In this document: one piece after another, positions 19,071 to 31,473 of the stretch
Layout of the letters: each line of letters starts with the position of its first letter
Position numbering within the stretch: the stretch's first letter is position 1
NCBI GenBank assembly: GCA_016617855.1
Contig: JAECUM010003671.1
Location: 1-64,000, forward strand
Source: Megalonaias nervosa
Taxonomy: Eukaryota > Mollusca > Bivalvia > Unionida > Unionidae
Length of the DNA stretch: 64,000 bases
Direction of reading: 5' to 3'
Notes under the pieces: model-generated
The model's database searches: none
The model's input: the letters and a program-made list of their open reading frames with translations, nothing else
What the model was told of the DNA's origin: nothing
Program-made: the position numbers and the translations under genes

Positions 19071-19238
19071 ACAGGAGTCTGACGTTTATCAATAAAATAC
19101 GACGAAATTTTTGACAACATGAAATCATCTTATCGGTATTATAAATGAACACACTCCTTGTGTTCATCTATAATACCGATAAGGTGATTTCATGTTGTCA
19201 GTTCGTCGTACTTTATTGATAAAACGTCCGACTCCTGT
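19071..19238. mobile_element. Near-perfect hairpin MITE, 168 bp
   Basis: The left arm begins ACAGGAGTCTGACGTTTATC, and the right arm ends with the complement of ACAGGAGTCGGACGTTTTATC. The arms stay paired through AACATGAAATCA and CTTATCGGTATTATA down to TGAACACA/TGTGTTCA around a loop of only about 5 bases. The whole is a single hairpin of about 80-bp arms, typical of a foldback MITE. Confidence 0.75.
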
Positions 19239-20988
19239 GGAGACAACTACCATGATGCCAAGGCTACCAATGGAAAAAGCTATTCTTAGGGATATGAAAA
19301 CATGCAGTTTTGTATCCCAGTTTGCGGCTTCCTGTCATGGTGCCTTTGAATTTCCTAATTCCAAATCCAAGACTGTATAAATAGTTTTTAACAGCCAAAC
19401 ATGTTGTTGTGAAAAAGATCACCAGATGGTATATTTTGTCGCCAATAAGGAAAAAAAATCGCAATTTGCGACATTAGTGAAGCCCAGCGCGATCCCTGGT
19501 GTCCCTTGAAAATGTCCTTGGGAGTAGTTTTGCTATCAGTCCACTTGTGAGTACAGATAATAAAGTGTCTAGTGATTAACAACTCATTTTGATACAGTAT
19601 GTTGTGACGCAGCCCCAGGCTTCTTAATTTGCAGGGATAATCACGAGGAAAAAGTTTCTGCTGATAATTCAGTCTTCTAAAAGGTAATGTAAGATCACAA
19701 TCTCTAGAGATTTTTAGACAGATTGGTCCTCAAAATTACCCTTGCTTTTTGAAGAAAATGGGGACATGGGTTCAAATAAAACCAAACAAGATTGATGTTG
19801 CATGTTTTTATTATGGTAAATGAATAATGTCCCTTCAGAATATTCAGTGTTCCCTAAAAACTTGGTTAGAGGGACACTGACCTTAAGAAATTGAAAACAA
19901 TGACATGACCATGTTATCTGAATTTGTGTTATAACAAGGTATGTTGTAGTGGGGTTCCACCTGTATTTGTTTTTTCCCATCAGAGTTCGCATGTTGGTTG
20001 AGTTCATGACTTGATTTATCTTTAGACATGGTTTTACACCCTTTTTCTGTTGTGTAAGTAGTTGTAATGGAATGGGTTAAATTGATAATGTCTTGAAAAC
20101 AGTACTCTTATTTCACATGCTTTGAATATTCATTTAAATCCTCTCAGACTGTAGAAAGTTTACTCTGCATGATTAAATTGCAGAAAATTAGTAAAAACTA
20201 GCAAACTGATTATTGTGTACAAAATTCCTTTCATATAATTTAACTTCGATACTTATGCCTGTGAACAAAATGTTGCCATCCAACTGTTATGTTAACATTG
20301 AACTACACTGGCTGAGCAAGAAAGATTGCTACATATTTTAAGCAACTTTATTAAACATCATGCCATAAACTGTTAACTCTAAATAAACTTTTAAAAAATT
20401 CTGTTCCAAAATAAAAAATGCCAAATATATATAGACATATTAGACATATAAGTATTTTCACCTAATTGTATCAAAAATAAGTTAACATATCCAGAGTACT
20501 CTTGATGCAGTGATAAATACTTTAATATTCATCGTTTTCAAACCTGCTGCAAAATTAAGAAGCATGATATTTGTCATTTTCTTAGTTTCGGGTTCTCACA
20601 CAGGTGTGGGTGTCACTGTTATGTTAATCTTATATACATGCATTTGCCCCATGCAGCAATTAGGAGATTATTTCAAAGCTGAGGTATTATATGATCTTAT
20701 CTGAAACTTGTAAATACTTTATTTCAGTGCATGTTTTGAAATGGCATTATTTTTGCCATTTTGTAACTTCCAAATTTAATGTCCTGCATACTCATATATT
20801 GCATGCCTGGTAGCAAATTGTTGTCCAAAGTGTTTATTTCTTCAGCTCTGCTGACATTGTATGGGGTGTTCACTTATTGAATACATACTAAAAGCTAAAT
20901 TTATTCAGTATTTGACAGTTTGGAAGACATTGATTCAACTTCCTTCAGGCACAAAAATTTGTGGTTAGGAATCCTAATCAGTTTAAAA

Positions 20989-20991
<3 letters not shown>
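19239..20991 (+). other. Intron 2 of IDH1, no gene seen
   Basis: Non-coding AT-rich sequence with only short chance frames on both strands. No RNA gene or well-bounded repeat recognised. Confidence 0.5.

Positions 20992-21046
<55 letters not shown>
20992..21046. repeat. (TA)n microsatellite
   Basis: About 27 uninterrupted TA dinucleotides. Confidence 0.95.
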
Positions 21047-21047
<1 letters not shown>

Positions 21048-21049
21048 GA

Positions 21050-21890
21050 GTCTAAGCTCTTACAAAAAGTAACAGAAAAGAGTGAAGAAAAGTTTTGTAA
21101 AATTTAACAAATGATTTATTTCCCTAGAATACCAAGTGAAAAATGAGGAAAAAGATCTTACGGTTTTATGAGTCAAATCTAAAAATAATCCAAGAATAAA
21201 AAAATAGAAGTCCTAGTAATAAAAAAGTCCTGAATAAAACTGAGTTCGAATCCAGATGAAATCCAAAATGGAAGGCAATGACATCTGTTGTGGTCTGTGA
21301 AGTGCTGTTACGTCAACAGTTTCTTGTTGAATCACAGAAAATATTATTCCAGTTTTGAATTCCATATAAATTTCAGTGAATGTCTTTGTTCAAGAATTTT
21401 GTAGGAGTACTTATGTATTTTCAGGGAAAAGAATCACTTCAAATTCAATAAAATAAAATTTCAACTCAGACTGGTCACAACAACTTGACGTTTCAATTGT
21501 TTGGAGCCCAACTGAAAACCCTTTATTAAGACAACAGTTATACACTAATTTAAGACGCAAAACAGATTCCTGGATGAGGGTCAGTCTTCTAGAAAAAACA
21601 GAAGTTTGTTATGCTATTTGTCACGTTATCCAGGTATGACCTTGATTCAACTTAACAATTCTTACTATGAGAAAGATAAAAAAAATAAATAAAAAAAGTT
21701 GTTTACCAAAACTATCATTGACTCTGAAACAAGGTCAGAAACTAGATACAGTGTTTCTATTATTGGTTGTTTATCAGTGAAATAAAAAAAAATAACAGGT
21801 CAAACAGAACTGAACTGAATTTCTGGACAATGTCAAATCCAGTAAGCAAAGTTACATTACAATAACATGTAATGGAATTAAAAAAATAAA
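21050..21890 (-). mobile_element. Solo LTR related to the Ty3/gypsy element at 29473-34919
   Basis: The stretch starts AGTAACAGAAAAGAGTGAAG and contains TTATTTCCCTAGAATACC, then ATCCAGATGAAATCC and TTGTTGAATCACA. These follow, in order, the LTR at 29473-30434 with moderate divergence. It ends near an AACATGTAATGGAATTAAAA segment that matches the far part of that LTR. No internal element sequence adjoins it, so it is a solo LTR. Confidence 0.65.
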
Positions 21891-21913
21891 ACTAGCAAAC
21901 AAACAATTAAATA

Positions 21914-23130
21914 TCATCATCATCATCAGTCCCATAGTCTGGTAGACCGTTGGGGCACCGCACAAGACCGAACAACCAGCTTCCTCTATTCCTTTTGATT
22001 TTCCATCTTTCTCAGTGAGTTGCTCAGTGTCAAGCCTGTCCACTCTCGAATGTTGTCTTCCCACCTCTTTCTCTGTCTGCCTCTCTTTCTTCTTCCTTGT
22101 ACAGTGCCTTGCAGGATTGTCTTGGCAAGTCCTGATGATCATGAGACATGCCCATACCATTGCAGTTTACGTTTTTTCACTGTGGCCAGGAGGTCTTCGT
22201 GAGGCCTGATGGCTTGTCTGATCCTTTGCCGTATTTCTTCATTGGTGACACGGTCTTTGTATGAGACACAGAGGATCTTTCAGAGCATCTCATCTCTGTG
22301 GCCTGTATCCTTTTCTCTAAGTCAGCTGTTAATGGTCCATGATTCACAGGCATAGAGAAATATGGAGATCACCAGCGAGTGCATCAGTCTGACCTTTGAA
22401 CTGAGTGCGATGTTCTTGTAGTTCCAGATGGGCTTCAGTTTTGTCAGCACTGCTGATGTCTGTGCAATTCTGGAGAGTACTTCATGCTTCAATCCTTCAT
22501 CTGTTACAATTGCCCCCAAATACTTAAAGCTGTGTACTGTTTCTAGCTTCGTACCTTGGACCCTGATGTCAGTGCTGATGCCCTTGGTGTTGTTGGTCAT
22601 CAATTTTTTCTTCTCTGCACTGATTTCCATACTGTAGGCTGCAGAGGTTTTGTCGAGGCTCTCTACAAAGCTAGCTAGTTCTTGCTCATTTCCTGCTAGT
22701 CCATCAATGTTGTCGGCAAAGCGTAAGTTGGTGGCTGTTCTGCCTCCAACACTGACTGTCCCTTCATGCTTTTCAAGTGTGTCGGCCATGATTCTCTCCA
22801 GAAAGATGTTGAATAGTGTGGGAGAGAGCAGACAGCCTTGTCTGACTCCAACTGTCCTTCTGAACCAGTCCCCTATGCTGCCATTGAAGTATACTGCACT
22901 GGTGGCCTTGTCATAGAGTTGCTCTATTACTGTAATGAGGTTGGCATTGATGTTGTACAATCTCATGGTCGCCCACAAGGCTGCATGCCATACCCTGTCA
23001 AATGCCTTCTTGAAATCCACGAAGACATGGTACAGATCTTGCTGGTAGTGGAGGTACTTCTCACACAATATCCTGAGGTTGAGGATCTGCTCTGTTGTGC
23101 TGCGCCCTGCTCTGAAACCTATACACATAA
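21914..23130 (-). mobile_element. 5'-truncated LINE (non-LTR retrotransposon), reverse transcriptase and C-terminal part
   Basis: A - strand frame of about 270 codons (23130-22322) carries reverse transcriptase motifs GFRAGRSTTEQI, VFVDFKKAFDRV, GVRQGCLLSPTLFN and a catalytic-site segment LRFADNIDG in which the usual second Asp is Asn. It continues with FKYLGAIVTDEG and YACESWT. Below 22322 the frame is broken, but the typical C-terminal region (RKLQWYGH-type, then the Arg-rich segment) can still be followed to about 21960. The 3' end is a short (ATG)n tail read on its own strand, seen as ATCATCATCATCATC at 21914-21928. A (TA)n run marks the truncated 5' end. It is dead. Confidence 0.85.
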
Positions 23131-23963
23131 CAATATATATATATATATATTGAAATTTCACAAAATGGTTTGAAGGTTAATGACAGAAAGTTTGGTCTCA
23201 GTCAAAACAGTCTTTTTTACCAGTTTTCCAGGAGACTTAGAAAATTCTGGAGATATTATATGGTATATCTACACAGTAACAGTAATTGTCAAAAAGGTGA
23301 ATTCCAGTGGGCAGTGATAAAATCCATAGCAAATAATGTAATGAAACTTAAAATTTGAGAATTCAAAGGAGATAGAAATTACAGTGTTATTCATGTACCC
23401 TGACCTATATTCCACTCATATCTTGTGGTGTAAATTGAGTATGGTATGAACTGTAACAAAAGCCATGATAAAAGATTGAGGTTATATCCAAGATGAAATT
23501 TTCATCACTGCAGGAGGCTAATCTTATCTCAGAAATGCTTTAACATTTGATACAGCACTTTATCAGTGTTTGTTTGTCATACATGGTGAATAGATTATTA
23601 GAGAACATTTTTTTATCATCTTCAGTGTGAAATATTTTCAACAGCTGTTTGAAAGCTTGGTTAATTAAATATTATTTACTATTTTAAAATGTGAAACTCA
23701 CAAGGAGAAACACGGTCCATTCATACCAGTTTAAATGTTTTTTTTAATGCAATTCATCATTATTTATTTTATTTTTATTATAGTTATTATCCATTTTTGT
23801 GTTGAATATCTATTCAGACTGGCCCAGTTTGTTATTCTTATGCATTTTATTTTATAATCATTATTATTGTCCATTTTCTATTGAATATATGTTCAGGCTG
23901 ACTGAATCTTTGATATTTTAATCTATCTTATTGTCACTAATTGATCATTTGTTCCCATTCCAG
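23131..23963 (+). other. Intron 2 of IDH1, 3' part
   Basis: A short TA microsatellite (23131-23150), then AT-rich non-coding DNA ending with a pyrimidine tract and the CAG acceptor at 23961-23963. Confidence 0.6.
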
Positions 23964-24070
23964 TGTTCTTTGGGACCTGATCAAGGAAAAGCTGATTCTC
24001 CCATTTGTTGATCTCGAACTTCACTCTTTTGACCTTGGTATTGAAAACAGAGATGCAACAGATGATCAAG
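23964..24070 (+). CDS. IDH1: Isocitrate dehydrogenase (NADP+), coding exon 3
   Basis: 107 bases between CAG and a GTGAAG donor encode [20 protein letters not shown], then [15 protein letters not shown]. This block follows MTR in all eukaryotic NADP isocitrate dehydrogenases, and the phases agree with exons 2 and 4. The following intron is about 33.2 kb long and holds the second Polinton-like copy. Confidence 0.95.
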
Positions 24071-24603
24071 GTGAAGTCATTATATATACATGTCTGCATA
24101 TAGATATATTGTGATCAGTGATGTCTGTCAATCCATCTCAGTTTCAGTTTGCCCATCTGTATAACTGGAGAGATTTCCTTGTAATATAAATTCCATTTCA
24201 TACATTGGAAGGAAGGTGATAATTTTTGGTAAGATGTTTCAGGAGGAGGATTAAATAACAAAGGTTTTAGATCCTAGTTGCAGTTTTAGGTGTGGATTGG
24301 GAATCAAAATAAAATTTTCATAGGTAATATCAGGGTTTCCATGTGGGTCTAGAGATCTGGAAAATGTCTAAAATTTGAATATTGCTTTTCCAGGTCTTGA
24401 TAATGTCTGTTAACATTGAAAAATGACTTAAAAAGTCTTGAAAAAAAATCTTAAATTTTCATTATTATGGAAACCAGTAACATAACTGCTCTTTTATGTT
24501 TGGGAGAAGTTTTAGTGTGCAGATAAAATCTTCTAGTTTAGATTATTCTTTTCCATCTCATCACATTTTACTTGCAGTTTTTAATTATTTTAGCTGTTAC
24601 TAC
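24071..24603 (+). other. Start of intron 3 of IDH1
   Basis: Non-coding; nothing recognised. Confidence 0.5.
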
Positions 24604-26900
24604 GCTATGGTCTGAAACTAAGTGAAAGAAAAGGGCAAAAATTGACAAGTTTTGTAAAATTCAACAAATAATTTATTTCTCTAGAATACACAGTGAAAAT
24701 TTCAAAAGAACATAGGAAGAGGTAAGGATTTCTGATTAGTCTTATTAGAAACTTGATTCCTAAAGTTGTGCCAGATTTGGAAGTGCTTGTATGAGACTGA
24801 GATGGTTTTTTTTTTTTTTTACCAAAAGCTGCAGAGAGGAAAACTTACTGACCAAAGAAACTTTTTAAGTCAAGGAATAATTATTAGCTGTACAAGCAGC
24901 ATTTTCTAAAGATTCGACCTTTTGCTCATGTTAGGTCTTAACATCACTATGGATGCAATTCTTGTTTGAGGTTATTGTAGTCTTGACCAACTATCTTGGC
25001 AGAGCACCACATATCTAATAATTGTTCTTATTCTTTTGCAAATTTGACATAGGTCTTTCCAATTTCTTTTTTACAGTTCCTAAATCTTTATGGATATACC
25101 TCCACTACCAACTCATAACCCTTCAAGATACATACCTTTACCACATCATAATCAACATTTTGTTGTACTGACAGTGAAGTGTAGATTTCACAAGCTTTGC
25201 CTTTAAGTGCGCTTTTTATTAATAGTGTCCAATGCTCTCTTGGCCATTTCACATTTTCAGCAACTTTTTCAAAATGAGGAAAATATTTATCAACTTCTTT
25301 TTTTCCAAAATGGGGTACTAACCGAACATTTCTGGTAACATCAAAAACTGAACATGTATGTAATGTAGGGGAGTGTTTTTCGCTCGAAAACTTCTAGTCT
25401 AAACTGCATTTCTCTTTCCTTTTTTTCTCTTTCTGTCTGCATCTATATTTCCATCACTTCCTTTTTCATTTACAGCTGCATTTGCATTTGCCTATAATCT
25501 CTCTCTCTCTCTTTCCTCTTTCTGCAACTGGATTTGTCTCTCCTTTCTTTTCTCCAATTGCTTTGTCTCCTTTCCCTTTCTGAAGCTGAGGCTTTCTTAA
25601 CTCTGTTTCCACATGGTGTTTTTATTTCAATTCTATTACTTTCATTTCGTTTCCAGATAGAGACTTACTAATAAAACCCAAAGCACTATTATTCAAAAAC
25701 TTTTTTCCACCAAATATTGGATGAAAACTTTTTATTTTTGCTTCATTAAAGAAGCCTTTGCCTCTGAAAAAATCATATTGTCAGGCAAGCTGGTGGAATA
25801 ATTCATCTTTTTTCAAGGACTCTAACCATTCCTGGTTAGGATATTTAAATAAAGTTCTCCATTTTTAGATGACATTGTGAAAGTTTGTTGGTTTCACTCT
25901 TTGTTTCTCAAGTATGTGAAATTAAAATACATCAGAATTAGAAAATTCTGAAATAAAGTGACTTTAAATTTAAAAAACAAAGTTTTCTGAAATATTTTAG
26001 AGAAATTGATACCCTGGATGAACCCCAATTTTCTGTTACAACTCTGTTGCATAAACTATGTAACAGAAAAGAGCAAAAATCAAAAAGCTTTGTAAAATTC
26101 AACAGATAATTTATTTCCCTAGAATACAAAGTGAACATTTAAAAAGAACTTAACAATATTGTTATTTCAATCCCAAATAGTTCTAAAAGTTTTATCACAA
26201 ATCCAAATGAATGAAGTTCCAACTAAATTCCAGTGGTATTCTAAATAAATTCCAATCTTGAATGTGTTGATGTGCCTGAAGTCTCTGATGTGCTAGTGTG
26301 CCAATGGCATAGAATATGGCAATATGCTAACAGTCTTATGATGTATCATAATAATATAATCCAAAATATTCTTGTCTGAATTCAGTATAATTCCAAGTTA
26401 AAATGTTCTAGACCAAGAATGCTATTGAGCACTTAGTAATTCCAGTGAATAATAATTTGAATAAATAAATCCACCCAAATTAATTCTGAACACAACAATA
26501 AGACTCAGTTTTGGATGTTAAGGCAAATACGAACAAACCTTAAGTAAACAAGTTTATATACCCCTTTACTTGACCTATGTTGCAGTTACCATTTCCTGGA
26601 AATACACTCACAGCTTAATAAAAAATATGTCTTTTCTGGATCTGTCTAAGGTTAGAATCAAGACTGTATCTTTAATTCAGACTGAAGTATACATGTTTAC
26701 AGTTAATAATGACTTGAATATTTAATCTGTATTCATAGGGAAAAATTAGCTATGTATTATGTTTTATTAGAAAATAAATGTCACTGGTCATGTAGACCAG
26801 TAACTTGATTTTGGACTAAGAGCAGTTACAAAATACATAAAACATATAATCATTGAAAAACAATACATATTAAATACACATAATAGTACAGTCAATGTAG
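24604..26900 (-). mobile_element. Gutted Ty3/gypsy-type LTR element with gag remnant
   Basis: LTR-like sequence at 24604-24756 (AAATAATTTATTTCTCTAG) and again from about 26043 (TTATTTCCCTAGAATACAAA) flanks gag-derived DNA that aligns with 33190-34690 of the intact relative, such as AAAGTTGTGCCAGATT and GTACAAGCAGCATTTTCTAA. The segment GAACCCCAATTTTCT next to the right LTR is shared with the relative and marks the primer-binding region. The pol part is absent, so the left LTR abuts gag. The right limit is approximate. Confidence 0.6.
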
Positions 26901-27635
26901 TGTGGTACTCAGTTATTGCCATGTATTGTAGATGAAGAAGCTTATGAAATTAAAATACATCAGAATTAGAAAATTCTGAAATAAAGTGACTTTAATTTAA
27001 ATTTAAATATTTTATCTTTATGAGTTAATCATGGTAAGTATATTAATGGATTTGACTTTGGTGGCTGATGTGTAATTCTGGTTGTGAAGCTTTAGTTCAT
27101 TAATGTTTGCTTGTGATTGATATGCATTTTTATACCTTATGTAGGAGGAAACTCCAACTTTACTAATACATGAAATTTTGAGTACTGGTACTGAATGTCA
27201 AATTGATCTATATTAAGTTGTTGTTAATTTAACTGATGTTTTTAATTGACTTCTTCAGATCTGCAATCGATAAATATTAAAGTCCATTAGCTTAATATTT
27301 ATATCAAACAATAGAGATTGTTCTCATGTATCAATAAAAGTTGTTAGAACCCACTGTTCACACTCAATATCTTGTGCCCTCGGCCTAGGTCACAGTTGAT
27401 GTTTATTGATCTGCCACCCAATCACTCACAAGTTATCAAGGGCATGTAGTATATGTTTCAAGAGGATGATGTTTTAAATTTTAGATCTTGAATGCAACAA
27501 CAAAGAGCCTTTTGAGAGAGGAGGAGGATGTGGTGGAAAGCATCACAGATTTTGTGTTAGAATTGAGTAAGCTGTTTTGCCATTGCTGTCCCTGACAGTT
27601 TTGGTGTAGACAATATACTGTCCAGTCAGTTGTAT
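26901..27635 (+). other. Intron 3 of IDH1 with a 50-bp duplicate
   Basis: At about 26946-26995 the segment GAAATTAAAATACATCAGAA and its continuation repeats almost exactly the stretch at about 25919-25968. The two copies bracket the right LTR of the gutted element. The rest is non-coding. Confidence 0.5.
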
Positions 27636-27800
27636 GTATTACTGTTGTTGTTATGTTGGTTTTAACATCATTTCTCAGCACAAGATAGGCTGTATCTGGT
27701 GACCAGTATAACTGGTGGAGAAAGAACCCAGGAGAACCCTGTTAAGAACCACCTACCAACGAAAACCTACTGGCATCTTTCTTACATATGTATCACAGAC
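27636..27800 (-). mobile_element. Truncated SINE, family B
   Basis: From a GTTGTTGTT tail it reads TTTTAACATCATTTCTCAGC, then AAGATAGGCTGTATCTGGTG and ACTGGTGGAGAAAGAA. This matches the 3' half of the SINEs at 50730, 55676 and 58996. The tRNA-derived head is missing. Confidence 0.65.
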
Positions 27801-28935
27801 ATTCATACATAGCTTATTATGTTAATAATCAATGAACTGAATGTAATTCCTAAAATTGCATTATAAAATCCTGATGAATTTGAAAAATGTTACCAATTTA
27901 TTGCAAAATATAACCTCTTATAATGGACAATTACCATTGTCTTTCCGGTGGAAAAAAAGAATTTTATTCATTGAGCTTCTTCTGAAAATATACATACATG
28001 CTATGTTGGTGAGTCAGTCATTTTATATTTTAAGGCAGTGTCAGCACAGTCTCCTAGACATGGTATCAGCTATAGTGTAAGCAGAATCATATCAAATTAG
28101 TTACAGTGTTTAGATGACAACTTATGCACCAATTGACATACACATAGCAAATTCTTCTACTGTAATATAATCGTGGTATGCTGGGGTATGTACCATGGTA
28201 GGAACAGGTTTACAATGGCACACTGCTGTACAAATATTTTATTGTTACTCATCTCTACATATAATGATACCAAAAAAAAGCCAAAACATTTACAAAATGT
28301 TGGTTAATAATAGTCTATCACCTATTTCCTGTGACTAATGGCATAATTATTTTCACTTTCCTATAGTCTGTTAAAATGATTAAACTTGCTAATCTCTGAT
28401 GGTCCCAGTTTAGGTTATTACATAGGATACTTTCAATTAATACTTACTTGACATAAATTTATACTTATAATTTTGGCTAAAATTCACCCGAGTCTCTTTC
28501 TAGCATCTTCTGGGAATGTTCGGTAATGGATACTTTTTGGCCAGATTTAACAATATGGATACGTAGTAAATGTAATCATATTACTGACTTCAAATTGAAT
28601 GAACAGAAGGTAATGTGTCAAAGTTAAAACAGGTTTATGATAGCTATCATAGTATCGACAACTTAATAATTTTATGTATAAAAATAGATTCAGAATAAAG
28701 ATACCTGCTTCAGAATCATTTTTGACTCACTTCCAGTGAAGACATATTTAGGATTCATTGTAATTACATTGTCAGAAATTGACCTGTTTCAACAAATAAA
28801 CTAGGTACTTTAACAGAGTTTTCACCAAGAACAGTTTAGGATTATATTGGTCATGTTGAAGGTAGTTGGTTACTTAAGCATGGAACAGAGCAATGTTCTT
28901 ATAAAAATAAGTAGAAGAGACAATATGAAGCTAGA
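27801..28935 (+). other. Intron 3 of IDH1, no gene seen
   Basis: Non-coding, AT-rich. A 74-codon frame at 27856-28080 has no recognisable domain and is probably chance. Confidence 0.45.
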
Positions 28936-29220
28936 TTTTTAATGTAGCTTTAACAATTTTTCAGTCATATTGCTGTGATGTCTGCAATGTGGCAATTTAT
29001 AATGATGTGTAGCAATAGGGCATCATGCTGCAAACATGTCCCACCTAGTCACATTATCCTGACACCAGGCAAACATGTCCTAGCACTAACCTCTTAATGC
29101 TGAGCGCCAAGTGAGGCAGCTGCATGTACCATTTTAATAAGTCTTTAGTATGACTCGGCCCAGGTTTGAACCCACAACCTCCTGCATCCAAGGTGGACGC
29201 TTTAACCACTTAGGCCACTG
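28936..29220 (-). mobile_element. tRNA-derived SINE, family A
   Basis: On the - strand it begins at 29220 with the A-box-like GGCCTAAGTGGTTAAAGCG and a B box GGTTCAAACC, and then has the body shared with 40663-40979 (GGATAATGTGACT; GACTGAAAAATTGTTAAAGC). Flanking GAAGCTAG (28928-28935) and GAAGCTGG (29221-29228) are an aged target duplication. Confidence 0.8.
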
Positions 29221-29472
29221 GAAGCTGGAACTAATACACATGGAAAGAATAGAAGGACTGATAAAAGACACTTGCATATAAATAATAAAAGAAACAACAT
29301 TACATGTACAAGTACACTGAAAAAGGGAATGATGGAATGACAGACGCACAAAAATAGAAGGTTGCTTTTGAATCTTGGAATTTATTTTTGATATTGTGAT
29401 GTTTTTTAAATTGTTTTGGTGATTGTTGGAAGTTAATTTTATGGGGTATTATTTTGTATATAGGTATGTATC

Positions 29473-30434
29473 TGTTACATGTTTAGGCTCGTTTAAAAGT
29501 AACAAACAAAAGAGTGAAGCCAACAAGCTTTGTAAATTGTAACAAAATAATTTATTTTCCCTAGAAAACAAGGTAAAAATATGAAATAGGACTTACAGTT
29601 TGTGAATATAATCCAGAAATTAATCTTAGAATCTAAAAATATCTGTCCTATCACTAAAAGTTCTAATTTGAATCCAGGTTCAAATCTCGAAGTTCCAATA
29701 TGGAAGGTGATGACGTCAGATGAGGTCGTTGTACTGATGGCAACAGTTCCTTGTTGAATCACAATTTATAATGTTCCCATTTAGAATTCCAGAATAAAAA
29801 TCCACTAAATGTCTTTGTCCTTGAAGTTTTATAAAGAAGAGCACTTGTGTTTTCCAGAGAATATAAATTATTAAATCCACAAAATAGAAGAAGTCTAAAT
29901 CAGCTGGTATCAACATAAAAAAGAAACACCTTGAGCTCTAAAGGTGTAGAATACGACTGACAAAATTTCACTACGATATGAGTATTAAACCCAACAAAAA
30001 CGTCATTTTGACACTTGTGATGGGTCACATGATCACTTAAGCATCGAACCATGCAGTAAAAAAAATGCCATTTTACACATAGGCCTAGAATAGCCCTATC
30101 TAAGAATCAGATTCTCACACTGGAAATAAATAAAACAGAAAGGCTGTTTACAACTTAGCTAACATGTGGGCCGAACATGACCTTGGTAATAGCCAATCGT
30201 TTTCATTTAATCTTTACAAAATCGGAACTAAGGTTAAGAACTAGGTTAGCTAAAAATAAAAATGAAGCAAACATTTGCGTTCTAATCAGATCAAAACAGA
30301 AGACTGAATTTTCCGAAAATAGTTAAATCCCGCGAAAATTATCATTACAGTAAAATGTAATGAAACAAAAATAAAGTAAAAAAAAAAGAATTTTAAAACT
30401 AATACACAAGTAATTAAATTACATATATGTAACA
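29473..30434 (-). mobile_element. 3' LTR of the Ty3/gypsy-type element
   Basis: This 962-bp block begins TGTTACATG and ends ATGTAACA, the short inverted ends expected for an LTR. Read on the - strand it follows a purine-rich tract (ATGGGGGATG, complement of 30435-30444). Its first part is closely similar to 34716-34919. Confidence 0.85.
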
Positions 30435-30570
30435 CATCCCCCATAAAGAAAAAGAAAGATTTATGTAATAAAGCTTTCTTTTTACCTTATGTAAATTATA
30501 CATGAGGTAAAACAAAAATTACATAAGAAAATTCTTATGAATTATACAAAGTGTACATGAAATAATATTT

Positions 30571-31449
30571 CTATATGCGGGAAAGTGCATCTACAATCAA
30601 ATTGTCTTTTCCTTTGATGTGCCTGATGTCAAGATTATATTCTTGTAAAAACAAACTCCACCTTAATAATCTTTGATTTTTATTTTTCATCTTGTCGATG
30701 AAAGTATCATCAATGTAAGCATCACAACTATCTAGGCCAGAGGTAATCATGTTCATCAAATGTTGAAAAGTACTTGGAGAACCCTTCATCCCAAATGGCA
30801 TTACTTTATATTGATAGAGTCCATCTGGAGTCACAAATTCCAATATTTCCTTTGCACTTTCCGTTTGTGGAATTTGTCAAAATCCTTTCAGAAGGTCAAA
30901 TTTGGTGACATGCTTGGCATTTCCAATTTTGTCAATACAGTCATCGATTCTTGGTAATGGAAATGGATCTGTTTTTGTCACACTGTTCACCTTCCTATAA
31001 TCAGTGCACATATGGAAAGTTTTATCTGGTTTCGGAACAAGTATACATGGTGAACTCCAGTCATTTTTACTGGGCTGTATGAAATCATTCTCCAGCAAAT
31101 ACGGAATTTCCTTTTTCAAATATTCCTGTTTGAGAGGGTTGATCCTGTATGGGTGTTGTTTCACATGTTTATAATTCACAATTTCAACATCATGAAAAAT
31201 TTTGTTTGTCCTTGTAGGAATATCTGGAAACAAGTGCTCATATTCAAATAATAACTGTTTAAGTTCATTCCTTTCTTGTTGTTGCAAATGCAAAAGTTTC
31301 TGGTCCAGATTTTTCATAATTTCCGAATTCCGAAGATTCGTTGCTCCAAAATCAACAGAGTCCGATTGAATTTCTTCACTTACATCCTCAGTTTGTGGGA
31401 CAGGTACAGCTAAATTAATTGGATGATTTACCTGGCTATCTCTTTTCAA
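30571..31449 (-). pseudogene. Ty3/gypsy reverse transcriptase and RNase H remnant
   Basis: The frame 31449-30877 carries VKQHPYRINPLKQEYLKKEI, SSPCILVPKPDKTFHMCTDY, RKVNSV and DPFPLPRIDDCIDKI, the front half of a Ty3/gypsy reverse transcriptase. After a frame break, 30843-30571 reads YKVMPFGMKGSPSTFQHLMN and AYIDDTFI (catalytic YxDD as YIDD). It then jumps to an RNase H end with LRWSLFLQEYNLDIRHIKGK and NLIVDALSRI. The central RNase H domain is deleted. The enzyme is dead. Confidence 0.85.
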
Positions 31450-31473
31450 TATACTGGTACTCCATTAATTTAT

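Noticed and set aside
17957..19970. A 2 kb transposon with CAGG-type ends
   Set aside because: The two ends match only loosely and no target duplication was found.
22015..22916. Open frames on the + strand around 22015-22916
   Set aside because: They are antisense shadows of the LINE reverse transcriptase.
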